DNA from: Gnetum montanum
Taxonomy: Eukaryota > Streptophyta > Gnetopsida > Gnetales > Gnetaceae
Assembly (NCBI GenBank): GCA_015680685.1
Contig: MNCI01034797.1
Coordinates: forward strand, 368,175 to 432,174
Direction of reading: 5' to 3'
Length of the DNA: 64,000 nucleotides
The notes beneath the pieces are model-generated. The model had not been told where the DNA came from. It worked only from the letters and a program-made list of their open reading frames with translations, and made no database searches. Positions 1 to 11,690 of this stretch are shown piece by piece; positions within the stretch are counted from its first letter, which is position 1; each line of letters starts with the position of its first letter. A program made the position numbers and the translations under genes.

Positions 1-478
1 TATAAATGAACTAACTCCTTGAAGGTGATTAAATACTCCAATTCAGACATTGCTAGCTATGTTGATTCATAGAAATCAATATTTGGTTATGTTTTCATGC
101 TAGCTAGAGGAGCAATATATTGTAGGAGTGGAAGCAAACTTTGGTTGCTACTTCCACCATGGAGACAAAGTTTGTTTTTTATTTTAAGGCTACTTTACAT
201 GGTGTATCATTAAAGAGTTTCATATTAGGGCTTAGAATTATGGATTCTATATCTTGGCCATTAAGAATATTTTATGAAAATTCAGCTACTATCTTTATGG
301 CTAAGAATAATAAGAGTGGCAGTCAAAGTAAATACATCGACATAAAGTGCTTAACCATAAGGGAATGCATTAAGGAAAATAAAGTGGTCATTGAGCATAT
401 ACACACTGAATTGATGATAACTAATCATTTGATAAAAGAAATGCCACCAAAGTCATTTAAGGATCAGGTAGTTTAAAT
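1..478 (+). pseudogene. Copia RNase H C-terminal fragment
   Basis: This is the end of a Copia polyprotein. From about 280 the translation reads a YENSATIFMAKNNKSGSQSK stretch, then KYIDIKCL, then IEHIHTELMITNHLIKEMPP. These match the known C-terminal RNase H motifs of plant Copia elements: the D-N-x-A-I block, SKHIDIRYH, and the VxTxDNxADxLTK-like block. Upstream, bases 1-130 still encode a SDIASYVDS / IFGYVFMLARGAI stretch in another frame with an in-frame TAG, so the gene is frameshifted and dead. The start lies outside the window. The same strand continues into a probable 3' LTR. Confidence 0.8.
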
Positions 479-810
479 GGGACTTGGTTCCATCATGTAA
501 TTAGTTGTACATACAACTTTACAATCTTAATGAAACTCTTATTCAGTTCTACTATTTTCTTGTATGGCTTGCGCATACAATTATGAGAGAAAATTCACAT
601 ATGGCAGGACCTAGAATGAACGTTGTTTATTCATAAAGCTAATTACCATATAAGGAATTATGTTTGAGAGATAATGCATTATAATACATCGAAGATAATA
701 CTTACATTAAGAGGAACTATCATCATGATTCATGCATTTATTTTTTAAACTCTAGACTTGATTAAATATGGAGACCAAGTGGGACATTGTAGCATGTGTT
801 AAGAATTAAG

Positions 811-970
811 ACATTTTTACGTGTTATTTAATGCATCAAGGTGGCCTCCATATCCACAAACATGTTTTTATGCATTAGTTAATGTATCAAGATGGCTCCC
901 ATATCCACTAAGACATTTTTATGCATTAGTTAATGCATCAAGATTGTCTTCATATCTGGTAACACATTTT
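811..970 (+). repeat. Tandem repeat, about 50-bp unit, three copies
   Basis: Three imperfect copies start at 811, 860 and 913. Each reads roughly ACATTTTTATGCATTAGTTA, then ATGCATCAAGATGGCTCCCA, then TATCCACTA. A fourth begins at about 963 and stops. The array sits near the 5' edge of the presumed Copia LTR, where U3 enhancer repeats are common in plant Copia elements. Confidence 0.75.
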
Positions 971-1208
971 TTTATGTTTTGACATTGGGTCTCTTATTTT
1001 TCTAATTTCTTATGGTACCTAATTCTATGGCCTCTAAATTCATTCTTGATGAAAGAACAAAGGCATCACAAATCACAATACGATTGCAATTCTAGTCCCT
1101 TTCATAGACACTAGAGGTTGTATACACCATCATTGTAGAGCACTGGTGTGAAAGAAGAATCTGAATGTCAAGTTTAATTCAAGGCATCAATGGCTAGAGG
1201 TTAGTTCC

Positions 1209-1317
1209 ATTTGCTTCCATATTATGCATTTTCAGTTATCTATGCATGTAAATTTCTTATGCCATTTGCTTCCACATTGTGCATTTTCGATTGTCTATGC
1301 ATAAAAATTTCTTATGC
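1209..1317 (+). repeat. 54-bp direct duplication
   Basis: Two adjacent copies (1209-1262 and 1263-1317) share CATTTGCTTCCA, TGCATTTTC, CTATGCAT and AAATTTCTTATGC with a few transitions. A looser repeat of about 110 bp follows at 1480-1660, with GCAGAAATT and CTTGGTTTTT motifs repeated. The duplication is inside the presumed LTR. Confidence 0.7.
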
Positions 1318-1799
1318 AATCTAGAAATTTTTGTCTTACACTATCTTCATGTTTGCATGTGGACTTCCTTTTGTAACTTTATTGTTATGTTCGTCTTCCA
1401 TTTTTGTTTGTCTTGAGTTGTTGTTGACCCTTGCAAAGCTCCATTTTCCATCATTCAGGTCCAATTTTTTATCTATTTAGTTGCAGAAATTATTTTCTTG
1501 CTATTTTTGATTCAGATGTTACATTTGGTATCTACATCTTGGTTTTTTCTTGTAGAACTCTATTTTTTCCATAATTTTACTCGCAGAAATTCATTTCCTG
1601 TCATTGCTACTCAGTTTAGCCATTTGTGCATCTATGCCTTGGTTTTTACTTCCTAAGATTTACATGCATCTACATCCTACCTTTACTTGAAGACCTCCAT
1701 TATCAATATCTATGTGTTTGTCTATATCTTAATTTTGTGATTCTACATTTGTAGAGCAAGGCAGACACTTTTGATTTTGCGAACTAGTTACTGGAGAAG

Positions 1800-1872
1800 T
1801 GGTATCTGACTATGGAGGAAGGCAACAACAAGGACCTCATTCTACTAGTGACCATGCAAAAAAAAAAAAAAA
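1800..1872 (+). other. Primer-binding-like site, gag-like start and A15 tract
   Basis: TGGTATCTGAC at 1800-1810 resembles the initiator-Met tRNA primer site of Copia elements. An ATG at 1812 opens a short reading frame (MEEGNNKDLILLVTM) that runs into a run of 15 A at 1858-1872. After the A run the sequence changes character. Either a second element copy started here and was cut, or the A tract is the tail of a retroposed piece. Both readings are inference. Confidence 0.4.
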
Positions 1873-2249
1873 GGTGTTGTCACCGATTATTATAGTAAAA
1901 AGTTCTTTTGAAATAAACGGAGAAGTTATAATAAATGTTCTTTTTCTAATATATGTTGCAAAATTTTAAAATTGGAAGAACTTTTATTATAATAAATATT
2001 TAATTTTATCATTGTTTCTTATATATGTTACCTTAAACCTTATATATATTTTGCTAATTGAGCTATTTCTAGTAAGTGATTAAACCTTATTTTTCCAATA
2101 AACAATTCATTTTAACATATGTGATTTTCTATCTATCCATATATTTTTCCTTTTTTTATTTCTTTATTGTTATTTTTGTTAGTTTATTTTATGTTTTGTT
2201 TCAATCTTCTTTGTGAATAATATTCTAAATTTTTATAACAAACCTATAG
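1873..2249. other. AT-rich spacer, no gene seen
   Basis: Very AT-rich DNA between the A tract and the hAT pseudogene. The end (AACCTATAG at about 2241-2249) could be a splice acceptor in front of the first recognisable hAT exon. No terminal inverted repeat of a hAT element was found by eye. Confidence 0.4.
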
Positions 2250-5145
2250 GATCAATGTCATTTGAAGAAGATTTTCTTTTCAAAGAACAAGAAGGGCATG
2301 GAGAAAAATTAGAATAATAATCATTGAAAAGAGATTTTCAAAAAAGGCTATGGACTATAGTGAATGTTAAAGGACAATATTCTAGAGGTAAGTATAGTAG
2401 CTCAGGAAGCAAATCATGGATTTGTCCGTATTACAACATAAAGAGAAGTAGTTTTGTTACATGCGTGAGATATTACTTACTTGGAATTGGGAAGAAAGAG
2501 CAAATTCTGGTGTGTAAAAGAATTCCAAATTTTAAAAAAGAAAATCTCATTAAGCAATTCAAACATTTTAATGCCATGTCCATCACCAAGATGACAAATG
2601 AACATACAAATGTTAATAATTCAATGCCAAATACTAATTTAGAAAGAATGTTTGATTCTTCAAATATAAAAAATGTGGATGTAGCTATAGCAAGACTTTT
2701 CTATGCATGTGACATGTATTTTAACATTGCTAGGTCTCCTTTTTTTAACCAAACTATATAGATAATAAATTCTACTTCAAAAGGGTATGTGCCACCTAGT
2801 TATGAAAAAATTAGAACAACACTTTTCATTAAAGAGAAAGTTCAAGTTGAAGCAAATTTAAGAGGCATAAAGGATAGTTGGGATATTACAAGAATTTCTA
2901 TTCTATCATACAAGTGGATATATATTACCAACAAGTCACTTATTAATATCCTTGCATCATCTCCAAAAGATGTTATTTTTATCAAGTCACATGACACTTC
3001 ATGAAATGTTAAAAATGTTGCTTATTTAATGGGATTAGTTTGTGAGGCTATAAATACAACAAGGAGAGATAATATTGTGTAAATTATAAAGATAGTGATT
3101 CAAATAATGTGTTGGCAATAGATATTATAGACTCCTTATGCAACACATTGCTTGAATCTCTTATTAAAAGATATTCATGTTGGTGTTGATTAGATATCTA
3201 AAGTTGTAGCAAATGGTAAAAAAAAATTAGCAATTTATCACTAATCATTTATTGTCCCAAGCCATCTATAGAAAGTACTCTTCTTTACAATTATTAAAAT
3301 ATGCAGAAACTATGATTTCCTCACAATTATTATGATTGAACATCTCTTTAAAGTAAAATAGCTTCTTAGGGAAATGGTAATTTTAGTAGAGTGGGAAAGG
3401 TGGAAAATTTCTTCAAGTATTATTTCAACTTTATGTAAAGAAATTGTTGATCTTATTGTTGGAGGTAGGGAAAATTATTTTAGAAAAAAGTTGAAGCTAC
3501 TTTAAAAACTTTTTATCCCATATATGAGGTTTTGAGATTTTGTAATATTAATTCCCCATCGATGGGAAATTTTTTAAAAAAAAATGAATCAAATGAAAGA
3601 GTCATTGCTTTAAATTTTACAAAATGATTCATTTTATTTTGATTAGCATACAAAGGATTTAGTATGGGAATGTAGTGAAAGGAGATAGAAGATGCTTCAT
3701 TCTCCTCTTCATTCTATTGGGTTTCTTCTTAATCTAAAATGGTTTCATAAAAGGCTATGGATAAATGAGAAAGTTAACAAAGGTTGGAAAACTTATATTG
3801 ATCAATGTTTTTCAAGTAGAGAAGATCATGCAAAGATAAAGAAAGAATATGACATTTATATCAAATCAGAAGGAGATTTTGCACATCCTAATTGTGCATA
3901 TGATCATGAAACATTAGATGCTCTTACATTTTGGAATCAATATAGAACTCAAACTCCATTACTAAAGGAGGTAGTAATTCATGTTTTATCTCAAGTAAGT
4001 TTTTATTTTCAAATTTTACTTGAAAGATATTTATAAACATTTTTTGTGAACTAAATATTTAATAACATTGTTTCAAAATCTTTCCTTTATTTATGTTTGC
4101 TACCTCTTTTTCTACATATTAATGAATCTCCTTATTTGATGTTGTAATGATTTTAAGATATAGTAAAACTCATTATCTACTTAATATATAGGCTAATACT
4201 TAGATAACATATTATTTGAGTTAAAGTTCTAAATAAAAATTTTAACAACTTGAAAATCATTTTAAAACTTTTTTCTTTTCTATGTTCTTTTTAATGTAGA
4301 CTTTCATTAATGGTTGTTTATGTTATTTTCTAGGCATTTTAATTCATTGTTTTGACAGTTTTATTTACATAAAAATCTAAAAAAAAGACTAAGAATTTAA
4401 CTTAATGGAGATAGACAAATTGTATTTTGGTTGAACTATTCTAAAGTTTTCTTTCCCCTCCATATGACTACTCCAAACAAAACTTCTAAAGTTTCTAAAC
4501 TGTTTGAAGGATTTGGCATAATGCACTACAATCAACATTTGAAATTTTGTCATTTTTTTATGGGAGTGCCTACATTATTTTATAGCTAAAGATTCTCAAT
4601 AGCCTCTTTCCAAGAACAAAGAAAATTCTTTTGTCTCCTAATTTAATTGACCAACTCAAAATAGATGAAAAATATCCCTAATGCTCTAAGGTCTCAAAAT
4701 TTTTGTTGTTTTCTTTATTTGAGCTAAAAGTGTCATATTTCCATCTTATTTTTAATAACATTTTTTTCTTACTCTTATTGATTATGGAGGATCAGAATCC
4801 TCATGCCTATGTAATGAAGATTTCTCGGCAAAATCCTCTTATTAAGTTTTTAATATAATTCATTTCTATATTATAGGTTTCCAGTGCATCAGCATGTGAA
4901 TGAAATTATAGTGAATATCCATTTATTCACTCAACAAAATGCAACAAAATATCACTACAAAGGTTTAAGATTTAGTTTTTGTTCAGTCAAATATTAGGTT
5001 ATTATCTCAAGCTTCTCAAGATTACAAAATGGACCCTCATCTAATGTGAGACTATGGAGGATCTATGGATGATGGAGATGATGAACTTCCTATGGAAGTT
5101 CTAGATTCTAATTATAAAAATATGTTTGATGGAGGATCTATGCCT
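2250..5145 (+). pseudogene. hAT-superfamily transposase pseudogene
   Basis: Four conserved regions of plant hAT transposases (DUF659 and the dimerisation domain) appear in order. A zinc-finger-like N-terminus (WICPYYN...FVTCVRYYLLG) lies at 2420-2490. A VAIARLFYACDMYFNIARSP block and a YVPPSYEKIRTTL block, the start of DUF659, lie at 2680-2830. A PLHSIGFLLNLKWF block lies near 3700, and a LDALTFWNQY...PLLKE block near 3925-3970. The dimerisation domain (SSASACE, then FIHSTKCNK) lies at 4880-4960. Stops and frameshifts break it between 2760 and 3690. In autonomous elements the protein binds terminal repeats and moves the element by cut and paste. This copy cannot. The LRR pseudogene begins directly after it. 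Confidence 0.8.
3995..4876 (+). other. Intron of the hAT pseudogene
   Basis: The donor is CAA|GTAAGT at 3995 and the acceptor is ATTATAG|GTTTCC at 4876. Joining the flanks puts the VLSQ motif before VSSASACE, the usual order in hAT C-termini. The 882-bp interior is AT-rich, with nothing else recognised. Confidence 0.7.
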
Positions 5146-5146
5146 T

Positions 5147-6205
5147 GACATTTACAACTCCTCTTTCTCTGGTACAATCCCACTATCCCTTAGCGCATTG
5201 TGTAGGCTCAAAACATTAAATCTATGCATGACTGAATTTGAAGGTCAAATTCTGTTTTAGTTGAAAAACCTTTCTTCTCTGTAATTTATTTATCTCTATG
5301 TAAATTCTTTAAGTGGTAAGATTCCTAGGTCTCTTGTTAGAATTAATGGATTCACTCTATTCAATGTTAACCAAAATCATTTGGATGGACATATCCCTTC
5401 CTAGTTGGGAGCATTTCGAAGTCTAGGATTTCTTGAGCTTGCTAAGAACAACATTCACAGTGTCATTCCTACTTAGTTGGGTAATCTATCTTCTTCCTTC
5501 ATGACTTTTCTAAATTTTGAAGATAATTATTTAATAGGTATCATTCCTTGCTCATTTGTGAGTCTCTACTATCTAATGGTATGGTATTTCCAAGGAAACA
5601 ATCTCATAGGAACCATTTCACCTTGTTTAACCAACCTCACAAGTCTTACACATTTAGATTTAACCCTGAACAATTTTCAAGATTGTCATCCTACTTGGAT
5701 TAGCAACTTTAATAAATTACAATATTTGGGTTTAAATACCAATGAATTTAGTGGTAACTTTATAGAGTCATGTCAGAATCTCCCCCAATTCCAAGCCCTT
5801 CAATAAACTGGTAATAGATTGCTAGGAATGCCACCATCGTGGCTGGGGATACTCTGCACTCAACTCACATGTTTGAATATGGGTTGTATGGACTTTATCA
5901 GTGGAGTGAGTAGCTTAAGTTTGGAAGCTCCTTTCCAAATCTTCAAAATTTGGATCTATCTTACAACATCATTTCTAGCAACATGCCTCTAAGTGTATGA
6001 AATTTATCATCTTTTGCAATAATTTTTCATTTCGATAATGTATTTAGTAGCAACATTCTTCCTTGAATTGCAAATCTTATGTTGATTGAAGCCATCACAC
6101 TGCATAGAAACAAATTACAAGGCACATTCCAACTCAGGTATCTCTCTTAAACAAGTCACTTGGCTATCTCTATTTCACTCAAAATAAATGGTTCCATTCT
6201 TGCTA
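5147..6205 (+). pseudogene. LRR receptor-like protein pseudogene
   Basis: At least eight plant-type leucine-rich repeats with the LxxLxLxxNxLxGxIPxxL pattern can be read, for example FSGTIPLSLSALCRLKTLNL, LSGKIPRSL, LDGHIPS, LIGTISPCLTNLTSLTHLDL and FSGNFIES. Such proteins are cell-surface receptors whose LRR domain faces outward. Several TAG codons sit where the pattern expects Q or W, and the frame shifts after about 5810. No signal peptide, membrane segment or kinase is present, so this is an internal fragment. The longest open stretch is 5477-5806. It may have been captured by, or lie beside, the hAT insertion. Confidence 0.8.
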
Positions 6206-6791
6206 ATGTTGGAAAGCCTTGTTGCATGACGTAAGGACTCTGGAAATGATGTAATGCATCAACACTTTAAAATGATGTAAGACGTTGAAACTTTTAATGT
6301 TGAAATTTTAAAAGGACATAAAAAATCTAAACTTCATCATGACTTAAAGCATCAAAAATTTAAACCAAACTTGCAGTTTAGTAAACATGTTTTGGAAGTT
6401 TAAGGTTTTTGAAGTTTAAATGTTACTTAAGGAAGTAATGACCATGAAATCATGAAAACTATATCCTAGAGGAAAACTTATTGATTTATGACCCCATGCT
6501 ACCATGGTAAAGTTGATCTCAATAATAATATCATATTGTGCTTGTCTCTTCACTTTGAATTTCACAATGAAAAAAAGATTATAAATTTCTTTTTGTGTTT
6601 CTTATATTTATTTGCTAGAGCAAGACCCTATACAAGATACTCATAAAAATGGTTCAACAGTAACATGATAGGACTTTTTTTAAATATTCCAAGCTAAAAT
6701 AGATTCCTCTTTACTTTGTTTTTCAAACTAAATCAAATTTAAGTTGGATTATCATCTAATATAATAATGAAGGATATGTATTACTACATTT
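6206..6791. other. Unassigned AT-rich sequence left of element D
   Basis: I recognise no gene here. A GATGTAA...GCATCAAAACTTTAA theme recurs at 6245-6370 (GATGTAATGCATCAACACTT, GATGTAAGACGTTGAAACTT, AAAGCATCAAAAATTTAAA), a degenerate short repeat. The segment is the left flank of the large Copia insertion. Confidence 0.4.
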
Positions 6792-6796
6792 AAAAG

Positions 6797-7100
6797 TGTT
6801 AGATTACAATTAGGTGACCCAAATTCTATTTTTGGTTTGGCCCTAATCCCCAATAGTATGGACTTCTTTTGTTTAGACCATTTTTCTTTTTCATATTGGG
6901 CCTAGGGTTTATTGTATATGTTTTGGTTGTCATCCTAAACACTCCCCTTTGTACTCATCTTTGATCTAATGAATTTCTCTCTATACCTGCTTATAGTTTT
7001 TTCTCGATTTTGAGTTTTTCATGTTAATTCTAAGTGTTATTATTTTTATTTCTATTGCCTATCACGTTTGTTATTTTTTTGATATATTATTTTTCCTACA
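6797..7100 (+). repeat. 5' LTR of Copia D
   Basis: A 304-bp LTR starting TGTTAGATTACAATTAGGTG and ending TTTTCCTACA. The 3' LTR (344 bp) carries about 40 extra bases around ACACAAATGTATATG and TAGTTAGGGCTCGATG that are missing here, so this copy has lost a small block. Confidence 0.88.
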
Positions 7101-7103
7101 AAT

Positions 7104-7115
7104 TGGTATTGAAGT
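7104..7115 (+). other. Primer-binding site of D (initiator-Met tRNA, degenerate)
   Basis: TGGTATTGAAGT lies 3 bases after the LTR. The usual Copia primer site complementary to initiator-Met tRNA is TGGTATCAGAGC; this copy keeps the first six bases. Confidence 0.65.
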
Positions 7116-7132
7116 TGATTGGTTTGATCTTG

Positions 7133-7909
7133 ATGATGACAACTATGAAATTTGATATTCTACTTTTGGATTGCAACACTAGATTTTGGCTATGGTAGGT
7201 CAAGATGTAGGCTATGCTTGTGCAAATGGATTTGGACAATGCACTATTAGGGTTTGAGAAGATACCCTCATCTTAGACACCAAAGGAAAAACAATGTATG
7301 GATTGAAAGGTCATATCTCAAATTCATCTTCATCTATCAAATCAAATTCTATAGGATGTTTTGAAGGAGAAAACTACTACTGCATTATGGTTAAAATTGG
7401 AGTAATTGTGTATGAAGAAAAGCCTAACTAACAAGTTGCACCTAAAGTAGCAATTATATTCTCATTGTATCTTAGAAGGTACATCTATTAAAGATCACTT
7501 AACTATTTTTAAGGAAATTATCTCTAATCTAGAGAATATGGAGGTTAAGTATGATGAAGAAGATTTAGGGTTGATCCTATTGTGTTTGCTACCTTCTTCA
7601 TATACAAATTTCAAAGATACTATACTGTATAATGGTGATACTCTTACTCTAGATGAAGTTTATGATGCTTTTTTCTCTAAGGAGAAAATGAAACAACTTG
7701 TGGTTGGATCAGAGACTCAAGCAGAGGGCCTTGTTATTAGAGGGAGGACATAGGAAAGGAATTCTAGTGGTGCTGAGAAGGGTAAATCAAAATCTAAACA
7801 TAGAGACAAAACCTATAATTACTCCAAGAAGAAGGGGCACATCAAATTTGAATGCTACAAGTTATATAATATGAAAAATAAAGCTAATGCTAATCAAAAG
7901 GGAAAATAA
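7133..7909 (+). pseudogene. Copia D gag
   Basis: Translation from the ATG at 7133 gives MTTMKFDILLLDCNTRFWLW near the start. After several TAG codons it gives QIHLHLSN, DVLKEKTTTALWLKLE, SLTNKLHLK and then the open stretch 7538-7753 (YDEEDLGLILLCLLPSSYTN..). This is the UBN2-type Copia gag, which forms the virus-like particle. The zinc knuckle at about 7815-7860 has lost its first cysteine pair (NYSKKKGHIKFECYK). Most in-frame stops are TAG or TAA where Q or W is expected, consistent with C-to-T decay. Confidence 0.85.
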
Positions 7910-7949
7910 CCAAAAAATTCTAGTGAAGCTAGTGTTGCTGAAGATGCAT

Positions 7950-8659
7950 ATAGTGATGGAGAAGTGCTAGTTATTTTTGAAGGTAGATCCAAACGTTGTG
8001 AGGATTGGATTCTTGATTCAGCATACACATTTCATATATGTCCTAATCAGGACTAATTCTCAACATATAAAATAGTGTCTAAGGGTGTTGTGACAATGGG
8101 AAATAATGCCTCTTGTAAGATAGCTAGTATTAGAATAGTAAAAATTAAAATGTTTAATAGCATTATCAAGATACTTGGTGGTGTGAGACATGTCCTAGAT
8201 CTAAAGCGTAATCTTATTTCTTTGAGTATACTTGATTCAAATGGGTACAAGTACACTAGTGAAGGTGGAGTCCTAATGGTTAGCAAAGGTGCTCTTATTG
8301 TAATTGAAAGGGCAGAAAAAGTTTGCCAAGCTATATGTCTTGCAAGGTTCTACGATTATAGGTGATGCAGCTATGACTACCCCTTCCTTATTAAATGGTG
8401 ATGTTACTAGACTATGGCATATGCGTCTTGGACATATGAGTGAGAATGGAATGGTTAATCTAAGCAAAAGAGAAATTCTTGATGGATAGATCATTAGTAA
8501 AATGAATTTTTGTGAGCACTACATTTTTGGAAAGTAGAAGAGAGTTAGTTTTAGCAAAGGCATTCACAACACAAAGGGGATACTTGATGATATACATTTT
8601 GATCTTTGGGGACCATCTAGGATACTTTCTAAATGTGGTGCTAGCTATATGTTAATTGT
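7950..8659 (+). pseudogene. Copia D protease and integrase N-terminal half
   Basis: The aspartic protease block DWILDSAYTFHICP is at about 8003-8050 (DSG changed to DSA). The pre-integrase motif TRLWHMRLGHMSENGM is at 8410-8460. The integrase N-terminal zinc region (CEHYIFGKQKRVSF, with a TAG) follows from about 8515, ending with FDLWGPSR and SYMLIV. The frame stops exactly where the LTR of element B begins. The next integrase residues resume at 33941. Confidence 0.85.
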
Positions 8660-9527
8660 TAATGAGTGGTAAAGTAATCCAACATTCAACCATACAAGTC
8701 GCAAGTGTTTGACATGCGATTAGATTGTAATCCATGAACAAGGTAATGTGATTAAGCTAGTAATTAGTTTAAGTTCAAGACCATTGTCTTTTCATGTCGA
8801 GCTAGTGAAGTCTAGTTTAGCTCATAGTAAAGTATATGATATGTTGATATTGTTTGACCATCTCTCTCCTAGTGAACATGGTGAAGTGAAAAGAGTTTCT
8901 AAGTTGAAGTCTAACTAAGATAGTAAACAAATCTTTATATCCTAAGGTGATGAGTATCTGGTCTTGACCTTCAATACACAACTTGGGCTTTGTGTAACTA
9001 ATACTAGGATTAACAAGTACTTCACTATTAGGTGAACCAAGTGATAGCACTACTAGGTTATCAAGAAATTACACTTAAGTGATCGAGATTAGTTGTACTC
9101 ATCCCTCTGCACAACAGTAATGGTAAGTGCATGGAAAAGTAAACATTAATTAAGAAAATAGTAAACATTATTCTAAGTAAAACTGTAAATTGGGAAAATA
9201 TTGTAATAGTATAAAATAGCTCAATCTTTATTGCTAGTCACACTTGTGTCCAAGTACAAGATTCTCAAATAAAGATTCTGTACACTATGTCACACTACAT
9301 TGTGGGCATTCACATTGCTAAGTACTAAAGACTAACTCACAAAAACAAACTATAAAAGTTACACTACTATGGAATGAAAATATGTGGATCCCTATATCTA
9401 AGTATTGTATTTATAGGTTGGCATGCATCCCACGATATCACATCTATGATAATGTAGCTAGGTCTACAATATCAAAGCATTGATATCATATATCTAATAT
9501 CATAGTTTGTCAAATTTTGATTTATCA
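8660..9527 (-). repeat. 3' LTR of element B
   Basis: 868 bp. On the minus strand it begins TGATAAATCAAAATTTGACA and ends CACTCATTA. The U3 carries AT-decayed versions of the GATATC array (9425-9510) and a TATA box (TATAAATA complement at 9408-9415). It has one copy of a 38-bp unit that is doubled in the 5' LTR. Confidence 0.88.
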
Positions 9528-9546
9528 TAGCCCCATGACTAACTAA
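9528..9546 (-). other. Polypurine tract of B
   Basis: On the minus strand the sequence before the LTR reads TTAGTCATGGGGCTA and then the LTR. The same motif precedes the 3' LTR of A, C, G and I. Confidence 0.7.
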
Positions 9547-9689
9547 AAACTCATCCTTAAGTGAAAACAAAATGAGGATAGAGATTCTTACAAAATTGGG
9601 AGGTAAAATTACATGAAACTTTATGCCACAATGGTGTTTTTACAAAAATGCAACAAGACATGACAGGATAAACTTTGACAAAAAACAAA

Positions 9690-11690
9690 ACTGGATTAGG
9701 ATTAATGTAGCCTATGTAGTTCCTGGTGGTGGTGGCTCCTCCATTGGTTACTTCCCCTTGTTGTCAGGCTACTGAAATTTATATTTGTTTAGGAGTACTT
9801 GAAGTTTCTCCTCCTACGTTCCTAGGCCATGTACCATCCATGCTTTTTGTGCAATATGTGATGGATTTGGTACATCCCATGGACATGGTAGCTGTAGAAA
9901 CATCTAGTTAGCCTTCATGTACCATGTTGCAAACTATCTCCTCTCTTCTTCAAACATCTTGGTCTTGGCTCATAACTCATGATAATCATACAATCACCTA
10001 GCCAAGTTCACTGCAACATCTTTTTGCCCTTGGTAACTAGCCTTAACTACTTCTAGTTTAGAGTTGTGACCACCTAAAGTTTCTATAGAACATCTTTCTA
10101 ATCTACAAACTCCTTTTCGTACAATGCATACATGGTTGCTACTTGTTGTTCAAGCTTGTTTTGGGGCCTACCTGCTATTAACATGGCCAAGTTAGCATAG
10201 CGAAGGTTAGCTAAGCCCATGTATTTTTTGTAAATCTTCTCTCTATAGGTCTTTGTTTTTGACTTCCTCTTAGTGGATGTGAGCATAATTGTCCAAGATG
10301 GGTTGCCAGTCTAAATTCTGCACTGATATTGATTGGAATCTTTACCATTAGGATCTCCTTCTCATTAATTTACTTATACATCCTTGTTTGGTCATAGAAG
10401 TATTTCTTGACCCTTTCATGCTTCTTAGCTTCATTTTGCCACATGTTGATCTCAATAGCTAATTTTTTCCTAATTGCACATACCTCCTTTGTTAAGAGGA
10501 TTCTATTTTCTCTTACTAAGTGGCTGATGTCTTGGTTAATCCTTATCAATTGTTCTCTCAAGTAATGAATGCTTTCTTCTAGGAAATTTTTCTACTTCTC
10601 AATGTTGGTTAACCTAGTGTTATCTTCAATGAACTGTTTATTCTCTTCTTATGTTATGGTAAGTGCCTTAGCATGTGCGTATGCTTGTGCTTCTACTACA
10701 GAGGCATTCCACATCACTTTCTTCTTTTCATTATCCATTTATTGGTTTTTCTCTAGATGGAAATTCATTTATTTTGTTTTGAATTGCTCTAGCTGGTCAA
10801 GCATAATGAATTAAGTAGGATCTTTGTGTTCTGTCCTCAAGGTCATGAGCTCTTTCTATAGTCTAAGGATTTCAACTTTTGAATGCTCCAACCTAGTCTC
10901 TACCATTACTAGCTTACCCTTGGTTGCATTAGTTCTAAATGCACTATAGTGACATCACTTGATATGTTGAAAAGAGTTGTTATTACTTGCCCAGTCTATA
11001 CCAATTGATCTAGCACATTGTCATGATCAATAGGAGTCATTGAGATACCAACTAACATCTGAGCATCTCTAACTCTAGTTAGATCTACTGGTGGCAAAAA
11101 AGGTATGTTAAAGGATTCCTTAATGTAATATATGATCACTTTTATGGCTTCTACTACATAATCACAACTATGGCTTCTTCTTTGATTTTAAGCACCACTG
11201 GGAACAATGCAACATTTCTAAAAATTTGTTCTGATCATTAGGACCCTTCCCTTGAATACAAAGATAGCTGTCCACTTGCAAGATATGTGAAAACTATGGG
11301 CTATATGGCATCATTGATAACTATATAGAGTTTGGCCTCCTCACACATTCTCCAACTGATAATCTTTGCAATCTATTGTAGATGAATCATTAATGGTTTG
11401 TAGCCCTATGCAGTGGTGGTAGGACTTTCTATTACTGCTATTCTTGTTGCTACTACTCTTGTTGCTAACCACTGGGTCCCACTTGTTGTTTTTGTTTAAT
11501 AGTTTATGTGGTTTCCCTAGCTTTTGTTTATTCCTCCACCTAATCTTTCTTTTGTGGTGCTAGCTTGACCATTTTAACATATGAGTCATTTTGAGCCTTT
11601 ATGAGGACATCATTACTATACCCTAGGATTCCAACACATTTGCACAGCTTCCTAATTAGGTAAGGAAATGGAAGTGTAAGCTTCCCTACC
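9690..11690 (-). pseudogene. Second ORF of element B (Athila-type, downstream of integrase)
   Basis: Frames on the minus strand are broken but readable. Near 11690-11560 there is VGKLTLPFPYLIRKLCKCVG, which resembles the plant transposon-associated ORF domain often annotated as putative plant transposon protein. Near 11070-10940 there is DQLV-TGQ, which matches element G at 43150-43220. Lysine- and glutamate-rich, probably coiled-coil stretches lie at 10370-10561 and 10098-10286. A PMEEPPPPGT tail lies at about 9722-9755, matching the tail of element I. Position after pol is that of the env-like ORF of Athila elements, but I see no signal peptide or membrane segment. Function unknown. Confidence 0.6.

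Larger units (their letters stand above)
788..1797 (+). repeat. Probable Copia LTR (boundaries approximate)
   Basis: The RNase H fragment is followed by about 300 bases without coding signal, then a purine-rich stretch (ATGGAGACCAAGTGGGACA, ending near 786) like a Copia polypurine tract, then sequence starting TGTAGCATG. At 1800 a TGGTATCTGAC motif resembles the initiator-Met tRNA primer-binding site that follows 5' LTRs. The interval between would then be one LTR. I see no second copy in the window, so both ends are inferred from context. It holds two internal tandem repeats. Confidence 0.45.

Noticed and set aside
5477-5806. LRR frame as a functional small LRR protein
   Set aside because: Neighbouring repeats in the same gene carry stops and shifts; this is simply the longest unbroken piece of a pseudogene.
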